Shown here in pieces: positions 17,473 through 26,277 of a DNA stretch of 38,437 nt. The stretch covers positions 1 to 38,437 of the forward strand of contig JAGGSB010000080.1 in NCBI GenBank assembly GCA_021159305.1, written 5' to 3'. The DNA comes from Deltaproteobacteria bacterium (GTDB lineage Bacteria; Campylobacterota_A; Desulfurellia; JAGGSF01). The translations under genes were made by a program, and so were the position numbers. Numbering within the stretch: position 1 is the stretch's first letter; each line of letters begins with the position of its first letter. Under the pieces are notes generated by a model, which was not told the DNA's origin, did not search any database, and saw only the letters and a list, made by a program, of their open reading frames with translations.

Positions 17473-17685
17473 TTACAAATATCTTCTTGATCTTTCCATT
17501 ATTTTTCTTCTCTTGATCGCCTTTTTCCGGGCCGCGAGCATCTTCCTCTTCTTCTTTTCACTGGGTTTCTCATAATATTCGCGTCTTTTAATATCGGATA
17601 AAACACCCGCTCGCTCGCATTGCTTTTTAAATCTCCTTAAGGCTTCCTCAAATGACTCATTCTCATATACTACAACACCTGGCAC
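17473..17685 (-). CDS. rpsU: 30S ribosomal protein S21
   Basis: Small basic protein of 70 residues, standard length for S21. The N-terminal [19 protein letters not shown] and the following [16 protein letters not shown] are family hallmarks. It joins the 30S platform near the 3' end of 16S rRNA and affects initiation. The start is a GTG preceded by GGGGGA, fixed by the universally conserved beginning of S21. First gene of the rpsU-rqcH-cvpA-M23 set. Confidence 0.97.
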   Translation of the reverse strand: MPGVVVYENESFEEALRRFKKQCERAGVLSDIKRREYYEKPSEKKKRKMLAARKKAIKRRKIMERSRRYL

Positions 17686-17716
17686 ACTTCATCCCCCTTC
17701 ATTGAAATCTGAAATT

Positions 17717-17744
17717 ATTATAAACAAAAAACCGATTTTGTAAA
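17717..17744 (-). promoter_or_regulatory. Promoter for rpsU
   Basis: On the minus strand a TTTACA box (17744-17739) and a TATAAT box (17722-17717) are separated by 16 bases. This predicts a leader of about 25 bases, which contains the GGGGGA site before the GTG start. Confidence 0.6.
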
Positions 17745-17745
17745 G

Positions 17746-19686
17746 CTAAAGAAAATTCATGGGATCAACATCACATATTGTTCTGATGTTGTATTGTATT
17801 TTTTCCTGGCTTTCATTGATTCTTTTCAGTGTGTTTTTAACATCATCTGTCTTGATTAAAATATGATATCGGTACTCATTCTTTATCATATATATAGGTG
17901 CTTTCACTGGACCATAGATTATTTCCCTTTTTATCTTTTCTTTTAATAATGCGGCAAATTTTTGCGCCTGTTCCCTCAGTTTTTTCTCTCCTCTTCCTCT
18001 AAATACAAATCTAATGAGATGAGTAAAGGGTGGATACAGAAGATCTTTTCTATTTTTCAACTCTTCTTCAGCAAATGTTCTCCAATCATATTTCTTTACA
18101 TACCTAAACAGAGGATTATCAGGATTTAAAGATTGAATAATAACTTTACCAGGCATCTCTCTGCCCGCTCTTCCTGCCACCTGAATAATCAAAGAAACTG
18201 CTTTTTCCGTTGCTCGCACATCAGGTGAGGAAAGTAACGCCTCAAAAGATGCAACCACTGCCAGGTTGATATGCGGATAATTATGTCCTTTTGATACCAT
18301 CTGCGTGCCTACTATTATATCTGCCGTCTTTTCTTCTATTTCTTTCAAAACTCGCTGAAAATCTTTCTTTTTCCTCGTTGTGTCCCTGTCTACGCGTGTA
18401 ATATGAGCTTGAGGAAATAAACCTTCGAGCGTCTTTTGCACTCTCTCTGTTCCCATTCCGCAGGAAATGAGCTGAAAACCACCGCAGCGAGGACACATAT
18501 TAGGTAGAGAATAGGTTGCACCGCAGAAATGACACTTAAGAATATGGTCATCTTTATAATATGTCAGAGAAACGCTGCATTTAGAGCAAGTAAATATATA
18601 ACCACATTCCTTGCAAATAATAAACGAATTAAAACCTCTTCTATTTACAAGCACAATGACGCTTTTTTTGCTGCGCAGTGTGTTTCTTATCTCTCTTTTT
18701 GCAGCAGAAGTAATTAATCCTCCTCCTTTTAAAGAAACAATATTCATCTGCGGCAACAGCACATTTTGACTGCGCCCTTTAAATTCAATAAGCTTATACT
18801 CGCCATTTTTCGCCTTGTATAAAGACTCCAGAGAGGGAGTAGCAGAAACAAGCATGATGGGAATATGGCTGTCTTTCGCCCGCACAACAGCCACATCTTT
18901 AGCATTGTACAAAGGCACGGTTTCTTGTTTATAAGACTCATCCTGCTCATTGTCTACCACAATAAATTTTATGTTCTTCAATGGCATAAACACAGCGGAA
19001 CGTGTACCAACAAGAACTTTTATTGCTCCTGTCCTTACTCTACACCACACATCAAACCGCTCTTTTGGCGTAAGTCGTGAATGGGTTACAGCCACTACCT
19101 TCTTTCCAAATCTTTTAGTAAACAGTTTGACAAGCTGAGGCGTGAGAAATATCTCTGGAACAAGAACGAGAACTGAACCTCCATTTTTTAATGCATACTC
19201 AACAAGCCTTAGACAAAGCTCCGTTTTCCCGCTACCTGCTGCGCCAAAGAGTAAAAAAGGTTGAGATACAGACTCTTTAATATAGGGGTTAACTTCACGA
19301 TATGCTTCTTCCTGTTCCTTTGAAAGTTCACCTTTTTCTCCCCATACTATTTTTGTATTTTCTTCCACATCTATACTTGTTTTTTGAAAGAGCTTTTTAG
19401 GAAAAGCACTTTTGATAACCATACCTAAAGGAGCATTATAATATGAGGATGTAAATTGTATGCTTTTCATAAGACCTTCTTCTATCAATGGTTCTTCGTC
19501 TATTATTTTTTTTATCTTCTTCGTTTCAAACAACGGATTTTCTACCTTCTCCCATACAATACCTACCTTTTTTTCTCCGCGAAGATCCACTTCTACTCTA
19601 ACACCTTTTTTTATTTCACTATCATACTCATACACAAAACCATCCTTTATATTAAGAGGAAAAATCACTTTAAAGTAACAAATCAT
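17746..19686 (-). CDS. priA: Primosomal protein N' (replication restart helicase)
   Basis: PriA recognises stalled forks and reloads the replicative helicase. The protein has about 646 residues, somewhat short because the N-terminal DNA-binding domain is compact. Visible are the Walker A motif GAAGSGKTEL, the Walker B-like VVDNEQDESYK (family DEEH position changed to DNEQ), the eight-cysteine zinc module (CKECGYIFTCSKCS ... CHFCGATYSLPNMCPRCGG) and the helicase motifs GTQMVSKGHNY and QVAGRAGR. The ATG at 19686 stands 8 bases after AGGAGG; the upstream TTG at 19692 is too close to it. The Walker B change from Glu to Asn deserves checking against other PriA proteins. Its promoter region (TATAAT at 19715-19710) overlaps that of the divergent PNP gene. 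Confidence 0.97.
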   Translation of the reverse strand: MICYFKVIFPLNIKDGFVYEYDSEIKKGVRVEVDLRGEKKVGIVWEKVENPLFETKKIKKIIDEEPLIEEGLMKSIQFTSSYYNAPLGMVIKSAFPKKLFQKTSIDVEENTKIVWGEKGELSKEQEEAYREVNPYIKESVSQPFLLFGAAGSGKTELCLRLVEYALKNGGSVLVLVPEIFLTPQLVKLFTKRFGKKVVAVTHSRLTPKERFDVWCRVRTGAIKVLVGTRSAVFMPLKNIKFIVVDNEQDESYKQETVPLYNAKDVAVVRAKDSHIPIMLVSATPSLESLYKAKNGEYKLIEFKGRSQNVLLPQMNIVSLKGGGLITSAAKREIRNTLRSKKSVIVLVNRRGFNSFIICKECGYIFTCSKCSVSLTYYKDDHILKCHFCGATYSLPNMCPRCGGFQLISCGMGTERVQKTLEGLFPQAHITRVDRDTTRKKKDFQRVLKEIEEKTADIIVGTQMVSKGHNYPHINLAVVASFEALLSSPDVRATEKAVSLIIQVAGRAGREMPGKVIIQSLNPDNPLFRYVKKYDWRTFAEEELKNRKDLLYPPFTHLIRFVFRGRGEKKLREQAQKFAALLKEKIKREIIYGPVKAPIYMIKNEYRYHILIKTDDVKNTLKRINESQEKIQYNIRTICDVDPMNFL

Positions 19687-19738
19687 TTCCAAAACCTCCT
19701 ATTTGGTGTATTATAACCTAAAAATTAGAAAGGGAAAA

Positions 19739-20569
19739 ATGCTTACGAAATTAAGAGAGTCAGTGGACTATATAACAAAAAGAACAGATGGATTTAAACC
19801 CTTGGTAGGCATTGTTCTGGGAACAGGATTGAACGATAGTCTAAATATAACTGCAAAATCTTCTATTCCCTACGCCGATGTTCCGCACATGCTTCCATCT
19901 ACCACTGCAGGACATAAAGGTTGCTTTCTATTTGAAAAGATAGAAAATGTAAATACTGTTTGTATGCAGGGAAGGTTGCATTTTTACGAAGGATACAAGT
20001 TGAAGGATATCACTTATCCCATAAGGATTATGGGTCTTTTAGGTATTAAGTTTCTCATCGTAACAAATGCCAGCGGAGGACTGAACCCCTCTTTTTCTGC
20101 TCGGGATATAATGGTTATCACCGATCATATAAACTTCTGTGGAGAAAATCCACTGAGAGGAAAAAACACAGAGGAGTTAGGAGAACGCTTTCCTGATATG
20201 TGTGAACCTTATGACAAAAAATTATACCTAAAAGCATTAGAAATAGGAGCAAAACAAGGAATAATATTAAGACAGGGAGTCTATGTTTGGGTATGCGGAC
20301 CATCGATGGAGACACCTGCCGAAACAAGGATGTTGAGACAGGTAGGAGGAGATGCAGTGGGCATGTCCACAGTGCCGGAGGTTATAGTTGCTCGACACAT
20401 GAATATCAAGGTATTGGGCCTTTCTATCATTTCAAATGTCAATAAACCGGATTGTATGCAACCCGCTCCTATAGAAATGGTGATAGAAAATGCTCGTCTG
20501 GCATCCCCAAAGTTGGCTTCGGTTATAAGAAGTATTTTGAAGGAGGCCTTTAATGAATCTATTAATTAA
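19739..20569 (+). CDS. punA: Purine nucleoside phosphorylase (trimeric, PNP-I type)
   Basis: Cleaves purine nucleosides with phosphate to the free base and ribose 1-phosphate. About 276 residues from the ATG at 19739, which stands after GAAAGGG; the ORF runs back to a TTG at 19703 but the family starts here. It aligns with human-type PNP along its length: GTGLND, TTAGHKG, MQGRLHFYEGY, NASGGLNPSF, ENPLRG, GPSMETPAE and VGMSTVPEVIVARH. The base-binding Glu (in GPSMETPAE) and Asn (in SIISN) are kept, indicating 6-oxopurines (inosine, guanosine) rather than methylthioadenosine. It overlaps the deaminase gene by 17 bases: deamination of adenosine-like nucleosides would feed this enzyme. Confidence 0.93.
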   Translation: MLTKLRESVDYITKRTDGFKPLVGIVLGTGLNDSLNITAKSSIPYADVPHMLPSTTAGHKGCFLFEKIENVNTVCMQGRLHFYEGYKLKDITYPIRIMGLLGIKFLIVTNASGGLNPSFSARDIMVITDHINFCGENPLRGKNTEELGERFPDMCEPYDKKLYLKALEIGAKQGIILRQGVYVWVCGPSMETPAETRMLRQVGGDAVGMSTVPEVIVARHMNIKVLGLSIISNVNKPDCMQPAPIEMVIENARLASPKLASVIRSILKEAFNESIN

Positions 20570-21824
20570 AGGTATCATTGTCACGCCTCAAGATGCAATA
20601 GATGGATATGTAGGGATAAAAGGTTCTCAGATTGTCTATGTGGGAAAAGAAAAGAAAAAAGCAAAAAAAACAATAGAAGATCCCCATCTCCTTATTATCC
20701 CTGGTTTAATAAATACCCACACCCATTTAGCAATGTCTCTGTTTAGAGGACTGGTTGATGATTTAAAATTAAAAGACTGGTTATACAATTATATTTTCCC
20801 ACTGGAGAAGAAATTCATCAACAAAAATTCTGTTTATTGGTGCAGCCTGCTATCTATGGTAGAACTTGTAAGGGGTGGTGTAACCACATTTGTAGATATG
20901 TATTTTTTTGAAGATGAGGTAGCTCGAGCATGTAAAAATATAGGTATGAGAGGGTTTATAGGAGAAGGGATATTAGATTTTCCTACACCTGATGCAAAAA
21001 ACTCGGACCAATCCATAGAAAAAACGAAAGAACTATTAGAGAAATTCAAGGAAGACAAGCTTATAAGCATTATTGTAGCACCTCATTCTACCTATACCGT
21101 GGAAAGGAAAACACTGGAAAGATGTAAACAGCTAAGTTTAGATAAAGAAATGTTATTTAACATACATGCCGCAGAGACAAAAGACGAAATTAAAATAGTA
21201 AAGGAAAAAACAGGAAAAACGCCAATAAAATACCTGAATGATATACATATATTAGATGAATATACTATCTTAGCCCACTGCACCCATGTTACAGACCAGG
21301 AGATAGAAATGTTAAAAGAAAAAAGGTCAACAGTTTGTTGTGTTCCAGAAAGTAATATGAAACTTGCCTCTGGCATTGCACCTGTCTGGAAAATGATAAA
21401 AAATAATGTGAATGTAACCATAGGTACAGATGGCAGCGCAAGTAATAACAATTTGGACCTGTTTCAGGAAATGGATACAATATCTAAAGTGCAGAAGCTT
21501 TACACTATGGATTCCACTGCAATGGATGCAAAAAATACCTTATTTTTAGCTACAGCAAATAGCGGGAAAGCGCTTCATAAAAAAATAGGCAAAATAGAGG
21601 AAGGTTATATCGCAGATTTAGCGATTATAGATTTAAATGATATAAACCTTATACCATATTTTAATCCTTATTCTCATCTCATCTATTCTGCTTCAGCTTC
21701 TAATGTGAAAATGACAATAATTAATGGGAAAATTATCTATGAAAATGGCAGGATGGTTACCGTGGACGAAGAAGAAATAAAACAAAAGGTAAGAGAAATT
21801 GCATCAAAGGTTGCTAAAGGTTAA
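20553..21824 (+). CDS. mtaD: 5'-methylthioadenosine/S-adenosylhomocysteine deaminase
   Basis: Zinc amidohydrolase of 423 residues that deaminates methylthioadenosine, S-adenosylhomocysteine or adenosine to the inosyl form. The metal ligands are HTH in NTHTHLAM, the His in HAAET, the His in LAHCTHVT and the Asp in IGTDGSASNNNLD, in the expected order. The GTDG-x-ASNNNLD signature is typical of MtaD rather than guanine or cytosine deaminases. Placed directly after the nucleoside phosphorylase, it suggests a route from the by-products of SAM use (the window encodes two radical SAM enzymes) to hypoxanthine. The ATG lies 17 bases before the PNP stop. Confidence 0.93.
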   Translation: MNLLIKGIIVTPQDAIDGYVGIKGSQIVYVGKEKKKAKKTIEDPHLLIIPGLINTHTHLAMSLFRGLVDDLKLKDWLYNYIFPLEKKFINKNSVYWCSLLSMVELVRGGVTTFVDMYFFEDEVARACKNIGMRGFIGEGILDFPTPDAKNSDQSIEKTKELLEKFKEDKLISIIVAPHSTYTVERKTLERCKQLSLDKEMLFNIHAAETKDEIKIVKEKTGKTPIKYLNDIHILDEYTILAHCTHVTDQEIEMLKEKRSTVCCVPESNMKLASGIAPVWKMIKNNVNVTIGTDGSASNNNLDLFQEMDTISKVQKLYTMDSTAMDAKNTLFLATANSGKALHKKIGKIEEGYIADLAIIDLNDINLIPYFNPYSHLIYSASASNVKMTIINGKIIYENGRMVTVDEEEIKQKVREIASKVAKG

Positions 21825-22665
21825 ATCTTTCGCCAAGTTAAACCTGTTTTTGTATGTACTGAGCAAAAGAGAAGATGGTTACCACGAACTATTTTCTCTC
21901 TTAAACAAAATAGACCTACATGATGTACTGTTGTTTAAAAAATCAAATAGAATTATAGTGAACTCCAATATAAAGGAGCTATGCGGAAGGGAAAATATCG
22001 TATACAAAGTGGCTTCATTTTTAAAGAAGCATTTTGACATAGATGAGGGAATAGAAATCTATGTGGACAAACATATTCCTGTAGGCAGCGGTTTAGGTGG
22101 AGAAAGTAGCAACGCCGCCTATACACTATTGGCACTAAACAAGATATGGCACTTGAAAATGAGCAAAGAAGAAATGATAAAAATATCTCTCCTCTGGGGC
22201 AGCGACATTCCCTTTTTTATTTCTGCCAATGCTGCGCTGCTTAAAGGAAGAGGCGAACTTGTTCATCCCTTAAGAGTGAAAGGCAAACACTTCGCTTTAA
22301 TTGTATTTCCAGAAATTCCTGTATTTACCAAAGATGTATATGCAGGAAAAATCCAGTTGACAAACAAGATATTTGCCCATAGAATTTCAACGAATGTTTT
22401 CCGGGAAAATGACATAAATATGAGGTGTATTCTTAAGTACATGCATAACGATTTGGAACACAGTGCTTTTTCTCTTTATCCCAAACTAAAACAATATAAG
22501 GAGAAAGCAGAAAAACAATTAGGAAAAAATCTTATCATGTCTGGTAGTGGTTCGGCATTTTTCACTATACTATTCCAGGATGAGGAGGTGCAAAAGGCAG
22601 TAAACAAATGTAAGATGTTGCAAAAAGAAGGTATAAACTGTGTTAAAGTAAAGCTTTTATGTTAA
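21799..22665 (+). CDS. ispE: 4-diphosphocytidyl-2-C-methyl-D-erythritol kinase
   Basis: GHMP kinase of the MEP isoprenoid pathway. About 288 residues, normal length. The catalytic Lys lies in SFAKLNLFLYV and the catalytic Asp in LLWGSDIPFF. The Gly-rich ATP loop reads GSGLGGESSNAA, where most members have GGGSSDAA, so one Gly is a Glu and one Asp is an Asn. The third motif MSGSGSAFF is intact. The start is not certain: TTG at 21799 or TTG at 21811, both inside the end of mtaD. It precedes spoVG, tRNA-Gln and prs, an order found in Firmicutes and, in part, Deltaproteobacteria. Confidence 0.95.
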   Translation: MHQRLLKVKSFAKLNLFLYVLSKREDGYHELFSLLNKIDLHDVLLFKKSNRIIVNSNIKELCGRENIVYKVASFLKKHFDIDEGIEIYVDKHIPVGSGLGGESSNAAYTLLALNKIWHLKMSKEEMIKISLLWGSDIPFFISANAALLKGRGELVHPLRVKGKHFALIVFPEIPVFTKDVYAGKIQLTNKIFAHRISTNVFRENDINMRCILKYMHNDLEHSAFSLYPKLKQYKEKAEKQLGKNLIMSGSGSAFFTILFQDEEVQKAVNKCKMLQKEGINCVKVKLLC

Positions 22666-22677
22666 AGGATGGAGAGA

Positions 22678-22995
22678 ATGGAAATTACAGAAGTAAGGAT
22701 TAATTTAGTGGAAGGAGATGAAAAGTTATTAGCTTTCGCTACGGTAACTTTTGATAACTGTTTTGTAGTTAGAGACCTAAAGGTTATTAATGGGAAAAGA
22801 GGGTATTTCGTAGCTATGCCTTCTAAAAGAATGAAGGATGGAAGTTTTAGAGATATCGCTCATCCTTTAAATAACGAAACGAGGAAAAAATTAGAAGAGA
22901 GAGTTATTCAAGAATATGAGAAAGTGAAAGGAAGCGAAAAAGGAAGCGAAGAAGAAAATGTAGGAAACATTGCAGAAGTGGAAACTAACGATTAA
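22678..22995 (+). CDS. spoVG: SpoVG family RNA/DNA-binding regulator
   Basis: About 105 residues. The core MEITEVRINLV, TFDNCFVVRDLKVINGKRGYFVAMPSKR and FRDIAHPLN matches SpoVG. SpoVG is a small nucleic acid-binding protein affecting septation and sporulation in Bacillus and virulence genes in other species, and it also occurs in many non-sporulating lineages. The tail after residue 80 is acidic and low complexity. The ATG at 22678 is chosen over one three codons upstream because an AAGGA stands 8 bases before it and the family starts with ME(V/I)T. Its stop codon ends one base before the tRNA gene, so both must lie in one transcript or the tRNA promoter lies inside spoVG. Confidence 0.93.
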   Translation: MEITEVRINLVEGDEKLLAFATVTFDNCFVVRDLKVINGKRGYFVAMPSKRMKDGSFRDIAHPLNNETRKKLEERVIQEYEKVKGSEKGSEEENVGNIAEVETND

Positions 22996-22996
22996 T

Positions 22997-23071
22997 TGGG
23001 GTGTAGCCAAGTGGCAAGGCACGGGACTTTGAATCCCGCATTCGGTGGTTCGAATCCACCCGCCCCAGCCA
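22997..23071 (+). tRNA. tRNA-Gln (anticodon TTG)
   Basis: All four arms fold: the acceptor UGGGGUG pairs with CGCCCCA (with one G-U), the anticodon stem is CGGGA/TCCCG around loop CTTTGAA giving anticodon TTG, and the T arm is GGTGG/CCACC around TTCGAAT. The discriminator is G73 and CCA is encoded. Length with CCA is 75 bases, like Escherichia coli tRNA-Gln. It sits one base after the spoVG stop codon and 51 bases before prs, so processing from a mixed mRNA is likely. Confidence 0.97.
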
Positions 23072-23122
23072 AAAAAATATTTATCTTTAAGGAAACGGGT
23101 ATTTAAATGTGGAGATTTTGAA

Positions 23123-24049
23123 ATGAAGCTTATTACGGGCAATGGAAATAGAGAATTAGCGGAGGAAATCAGTGATTACTTGAATATTCCTCTCGCCCCT
23201 ACTATTGTTAATACTTTTAGCGATGGGGAGATAAATGTACGAATTGAAGAAAGTGTAAGAGGTGATGATGTTTATGTTATTCAATCTCTCTCCCGCCCCG
23301 TGAGTAAGAACATATTGGAAATGCTCATTATCATAGATGCATTGAAGAGAGCATCTGCTGGGTCCATTACGGCAGTTATGCCTTATTACGCTTACGCTAG
23401 ACAGGATAGAAAGGTAGAACCGCGAGCACCTATCACTGCGAAATTAATTGCTGATTTGCTCACGGCCTCCGGGGCAAGCCGAGTCTTATGTATGGACTTG
23501 CATGTAGGTCAAATTCAAGGTTTTTTCAACATCCCGGTAGATCATTTGTATGCATTTCCAATTATATTGGATTATATTAAATTAAATATGTTAGATAATT
23601 TGGCTATTGTTTCACCGGATGCAGGTGGTGTAGAAAGAGCAAGAAGCTATGCCCGAAAGCTTAACGCATCCCTGGCTATCATAGATAAAAGGAGACCTGA
23701 ACCCAATGTCTCGGAAGTATTGCATGTTATAGGAAAAGTAAAAGGAAAAACTGCAATAATAGTAGATGATATGATAGATACAGGCGGAACATTGGTCAAT
23801 GCAGCAGAGGCACTGGAAGAGGCGGGAGTAGAAAAAGTATACGCTTGCTGTACCCATCCTGTTCTTTCCGGTAATGCTATTGAGAAAATAGAGAATTCTC
23901 CCATAGAGAAATTAATCGTTACCAATACCATTAAGCTTCCTGCAGATAAAACATCATCTAAGATCAAAGTGCTGTCTGTAGCTTCGCTATTTGGAGAAGC
24001 CATAAAAAGAATATCCAACAAAGAATCGGTAAGCTCGCTTTTTTTATAA
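23123..24049 (+). CDS. prs: Ribose-phosphate pyrophosphokinase
   Basis: Makes PRPP from ribose 5-phosphate and ATP for purine, pyrimidine, His and Trp synthesis. About 308 residues from the ATG at 23123, which follows a GGAG site; the open frame extends back into the tRNA gene, which cannot be coding. Motifs are complete: MKLITGNGNRELA at the start, NTFSDGE, YARQDRK with the ATP-binding residues, DLHVGQIQGFF, and the PRPP loop IVDDMIDTGGTL. The C-terminal region keeps the class I shape. Directly upstream of rplY. Confidence 0.98.
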   Translation: MKLITGNGNRELAEEISDYLNIPLAPTIVNTFSDGEINVRIEESVRGDDVYVIQSLSRPVSKNILEMLIIIDALKRASAGSITAVMPYYAYARQDRKVEPRAPITAKLIADLLTASGASRVLCMDLHVGQIQGFFNIPVDHLYAFPIILDYIKLNMLDNLAIVSPDAGGVERARSYARKLNASLAIIDKRRPEPNVSEVLHVIGKVKGKTAIIVDDMIDTGGTLVNAAEALEEAGVEKVYACCTHPVLSGNAIEKIENSPIEKLIVTNTIKLPADKTSSKIKVLSVASLFGEAIKRISNKESVSSLFL

Positions 24050-24068
24050 ATCTTCAAAGGAGAAGAAA

Positions 24069-24689
24069 ATGAATGTTCACTTGAGAAAAGAAACAGGCAA
24101 GGGTTACGCTAAAAGGTTGCGTAAAGAGGGGATGATTCCTGCCGTCATATATGGCTGGGAAAAAGAAAGCAAATCCTTAGAGGTAAACGAAGAAGAATTT
24201 ACCAAATTCTATGGAAATAGCGCAAAAAATACCATATACAAACTGAACATAGAAGGCGAAGAAATAGATGCAATTCTAAAAAATATACAAAGAAACCCTG
24301 TAACAGACAAAATAATACACGTAGATTTTTATCAAATCTCTCCAGAGCGAATGATACAGGTAGATGTACCTGTAGAACTTATGGGTGAAGCAATAGGAGT
24401 AAAGAGAGGTGGAAATTTTTATCAGCCGAGAAAGTATATTAAGGTCACTGCCTATCCTCAAGATGTGCCTTCTTCTCTTCAGACAGATATAAGTTCATTG
24501 GATATTGGAGATACAATTCATGTTATGGATTTAGATCTACCAAAAGGAGTGCAAATAAAGGAAAAAAGAAATTTCACCATTGTAGCCATTTTAGGTAGAG
24601 AAGAAGAGGAAAAAGAAGAGGAGGAAGAAGAGGAAAAAGAAGAGGAGGAAGAAGAGGAAAAGATTACAAAAGAGGAAACAGAAAAATAA
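24069..24689 (+). CDS. rplY: 50S ribosomal protein L25 (Ctc/TL5 type)
   Basis: 5S rRNA-binding protein of the large subunit, the long CTC/TL5 form. Residues 1-90 form the 5S-binding domain (RKETGKGYAKRLRKEG, IPAVIYGW) and 95-180 the beta-rich TL5 domain. The last 30 or so residues are almost only Glu with periodic Lys, encoded by a 24-base tandem repeat (see separate entry). Many longer L25 proteins have acidic tails; this one is unusually pure. The ATG follows AAAGGAGAAG. Gap of 19 bases after prs. Confidence 0.95.
   Translation: MNVHLRKETGKGYAKRLRKEGMIPAVIYGWEKESKSLEVNEEEFTKFYGNSAKNTIYKLNIEGEEIDAILKNIQRNPVTDKIIHVDFYQISPERMIQVDVPVELMGEAIGVKRGGNFYQPRKYIKVTAYPQDVPSSLQTDISSLDIGDTIHVMDLDLPKGVQIKEKRNFTIVAILGREEEEKEEEEEEEKEEEEEEEKITKEETEK
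24600..24661 (+). repeat. 24-base tandem repeat within rplY
   Basis: About 2.6 copies of a 24-base purine-only unit, each encoding EEEEKEEE in frame. The two full units look identical at the DNA level. A period that is a multiple of three keeps the frame whatever the copy number. Confidence 0.85.
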
Positions 24690-24692
24690 GAA

Positions 24693-25259
24693 GTGTTTCT
24701 AGTAGTTGGCTTAGGAAATATTGGATCTGATTATGCAAAAACACGCCATAATGTAGGGTTTGTGTTGGCGGATAAGTTTTGCGGCTGTTTAAACTTAAGT
24801 TTTTTATATCGGGCAGATATTTCCTCTTCTTGCGCAATTGGTAAAAAGGTTATACTAATAAAACCAGCAACATGGGTAAACCTAAGCGGGGAAGCGGTGG
24901 AACAAGCAGTAAGTGTATTTTCTCCAGAAGAGATTATTCTGATTCATGATGATATGGATATACCCTTGGGAAGTTTAAAAATAAAAAAAGGCGGAGGAGA
25001 CGGCGGCCATAAAGGTGTGCGTTCTGTTATCCAACATATCGGCGAAGATTTTATTAGAATAAGGATAGGCATAGGTAAACCCAGAGGTGATGTAGTAAAT
25101 TATGTATTGGGAGAATTTACAAAAGAGGAAAAAATTGTAATAGAACAGGTGATAGATGTAGCAATACATGCTATATTAGATATTGTGGAAAATGGGTTAA
25201 GTTATGCAATGAATAAATATAATTCACACATAGAGGTCAAGCAAGATGAAGGAATATAA
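24693..25259 (+). CDS. pth: Peptidyl-tRNA hydrolase
   Basis: Releases peptides from peptidyl-tRNA that has dropped off the ribosome. It has 188 residues, standard length. The catalytic His lies in KTRHNVGF, the conserved Asp in IHDDMDIPLG, and GGGDGGHKGVRS with RIRIGIGKP follows as expected. The start is a GTG at 24693, three bases after the rplY stop. It overlaps asd by 14 bases. RqcH in this window also deals with peptidyl-tRNA, though in a separate operon. Confidence 0.97.
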   Translation: MFLVVGLGNIGSDYAKTRHNVGFVLADKFCGCLNLSFLYRADISSSCAIGKKVILIKPATWVNLSGEAVEQAVSVFSPEEIILIHDDMDIPLGSLKIKKGGGDGGHKGVRSVIQHIGEDFIRIRIGIGKPRGDVVNYVLGEFTKEEKIVIEQVIDVAIHAILDIVENGLSYAMNKYNSHIEVKQDEGI

Positions 25260-26268
25260 TGTAGCTGTTGTAGGCGCCACCGGTATGGTAGGCGAAGAGA
25301 TGGCTTTAATTTTAGAAGAGCGTAATTTTCCCATAAAGAAAATAAATTTTCTTGCCTCTGAAAAGTCTGTGGGAAAAACTATACATTTCAAAGGTAAAGG
25401 AGTACCGGTAAATGTATTGGACAAAAATTCCTTTAGAGGAATAGATGTTGCCCTCTTCTCGGCAGGAGGAAAAGTAAGTAAAGAATATGCACCTATCGCC
25501 GTAAAAAGCGGAGCAGTGGTAATAGACAACACCAGTTATTTCCGTATGGATGAGGATGTACCGCTGGTTGTCCCAGAAGTAAACCCAGAAGACATTGCTC
25601 AATATAAAAACAGAGGAATAATCTCCAATCCCAACTGTTCTACTATTCAAATGGTAGTAGCATTAAAGCCTATTTATGATAACTTTGGCATAAAAAGGAT
25701 AGTAGTAGCTACATATCAAGCAACATCAGGAGCAGGCAAAAAAGCAGTAGATGAACTTATATATGAGACAAAAGCATTTTTTGAGTTTAAACTTAGCGAT
25801 TATAAACCTGTGGCTTTCCCCCATAAAATTGCATTTAACTGTCTCCCGCATATAGATGTATTCCTTGAAGATGGTTACACGAAAGAAGAAGAAAAAATGG
25901 TAAATGAGACAAGAAAAATATTCCATAACAAAAATATAAAAATTACAGCCACATGTGCAAGAATACCGGTTATTAGAAGCCATTCAGAGGCGATAAATGT
26001 AGAAACAAAAAAGGTATTTGACATAGAAAAACTAAAACAGCTAATTGCTTCTCAGGAAGGTTGTAAATTGCTTGACAACCCGGATAATTCACTTTATCCG
26101 CTGGCACTTGATGCATCCGGGAAGGATGAAGTCTTCGTAGGTAGAATAAGGATAGACAAATCGATAAAAAACGGTATAAATATGTGGGTAGTTTCTGATA
26201 ACTTAAGAAAAGGGGCGGCACTTAATGCAGTGCAAATTGCAGAAAGACTTACAGAACAATATTTATAG
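25246..26268 (+). CDS. asd: Aspartate-semialdehyde dehydrogenase
   Basis: Reduces aspartyl phosphate to the semialdehyde, the branch point to Lys/diaminopimelate, Met and Thr. At 340 residues it is full length. The NADP-binding loop is VGATGMVGEE at the N-terminus, the active Cys lies in NPNCSTIQMV and the active His region is VIRSHSEAINVE. The KDEVFVGRIRID segment marks the C-terminal domain. The ATG follows a GAGG site within the end of pth. Its position after pth is not the usual one (often with dapA/lysC), so this may be a lineage feature. Confidence 0.97.
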   Translation: MKEYNVAVVGATGMVGEEMALILEERNFPIKKINFLASEKSVGKTIHFKGKGVPVNVLDKNSFRGIDVALFSAGGKVSKEYAPIAVKSGAVVIDNTSYFRMDEDVPLVVPEVNPEDIAQYKNRGIISNPNCSTIQMVVALKPIYDNFGIKRIVVATYQATSGAGKKAVDELIYETKAFFEFKLSDYKPVAFPHKIAFNCLPHIDVFLEDGYTKEEEKMVNETRKIFHNKNIKITATCARIPVIRSHSEAINVETKKVFDIEKLKQLIASQEGCKLLDNPDNSLYPLALDASGKDEVFVGRIRIDKSIKNGINMWVVSDNLRKGAALNAVQIAERLTEQYL

Positions 26269-26277
26269 GAGGAAAAA

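Noticed and set aside
23045-23122. N-terminal extension of prs
   Set aside because: These 26 codons begin inside the tRNA-Gln gene, and the family start with a ribosome binding site is at 23123.
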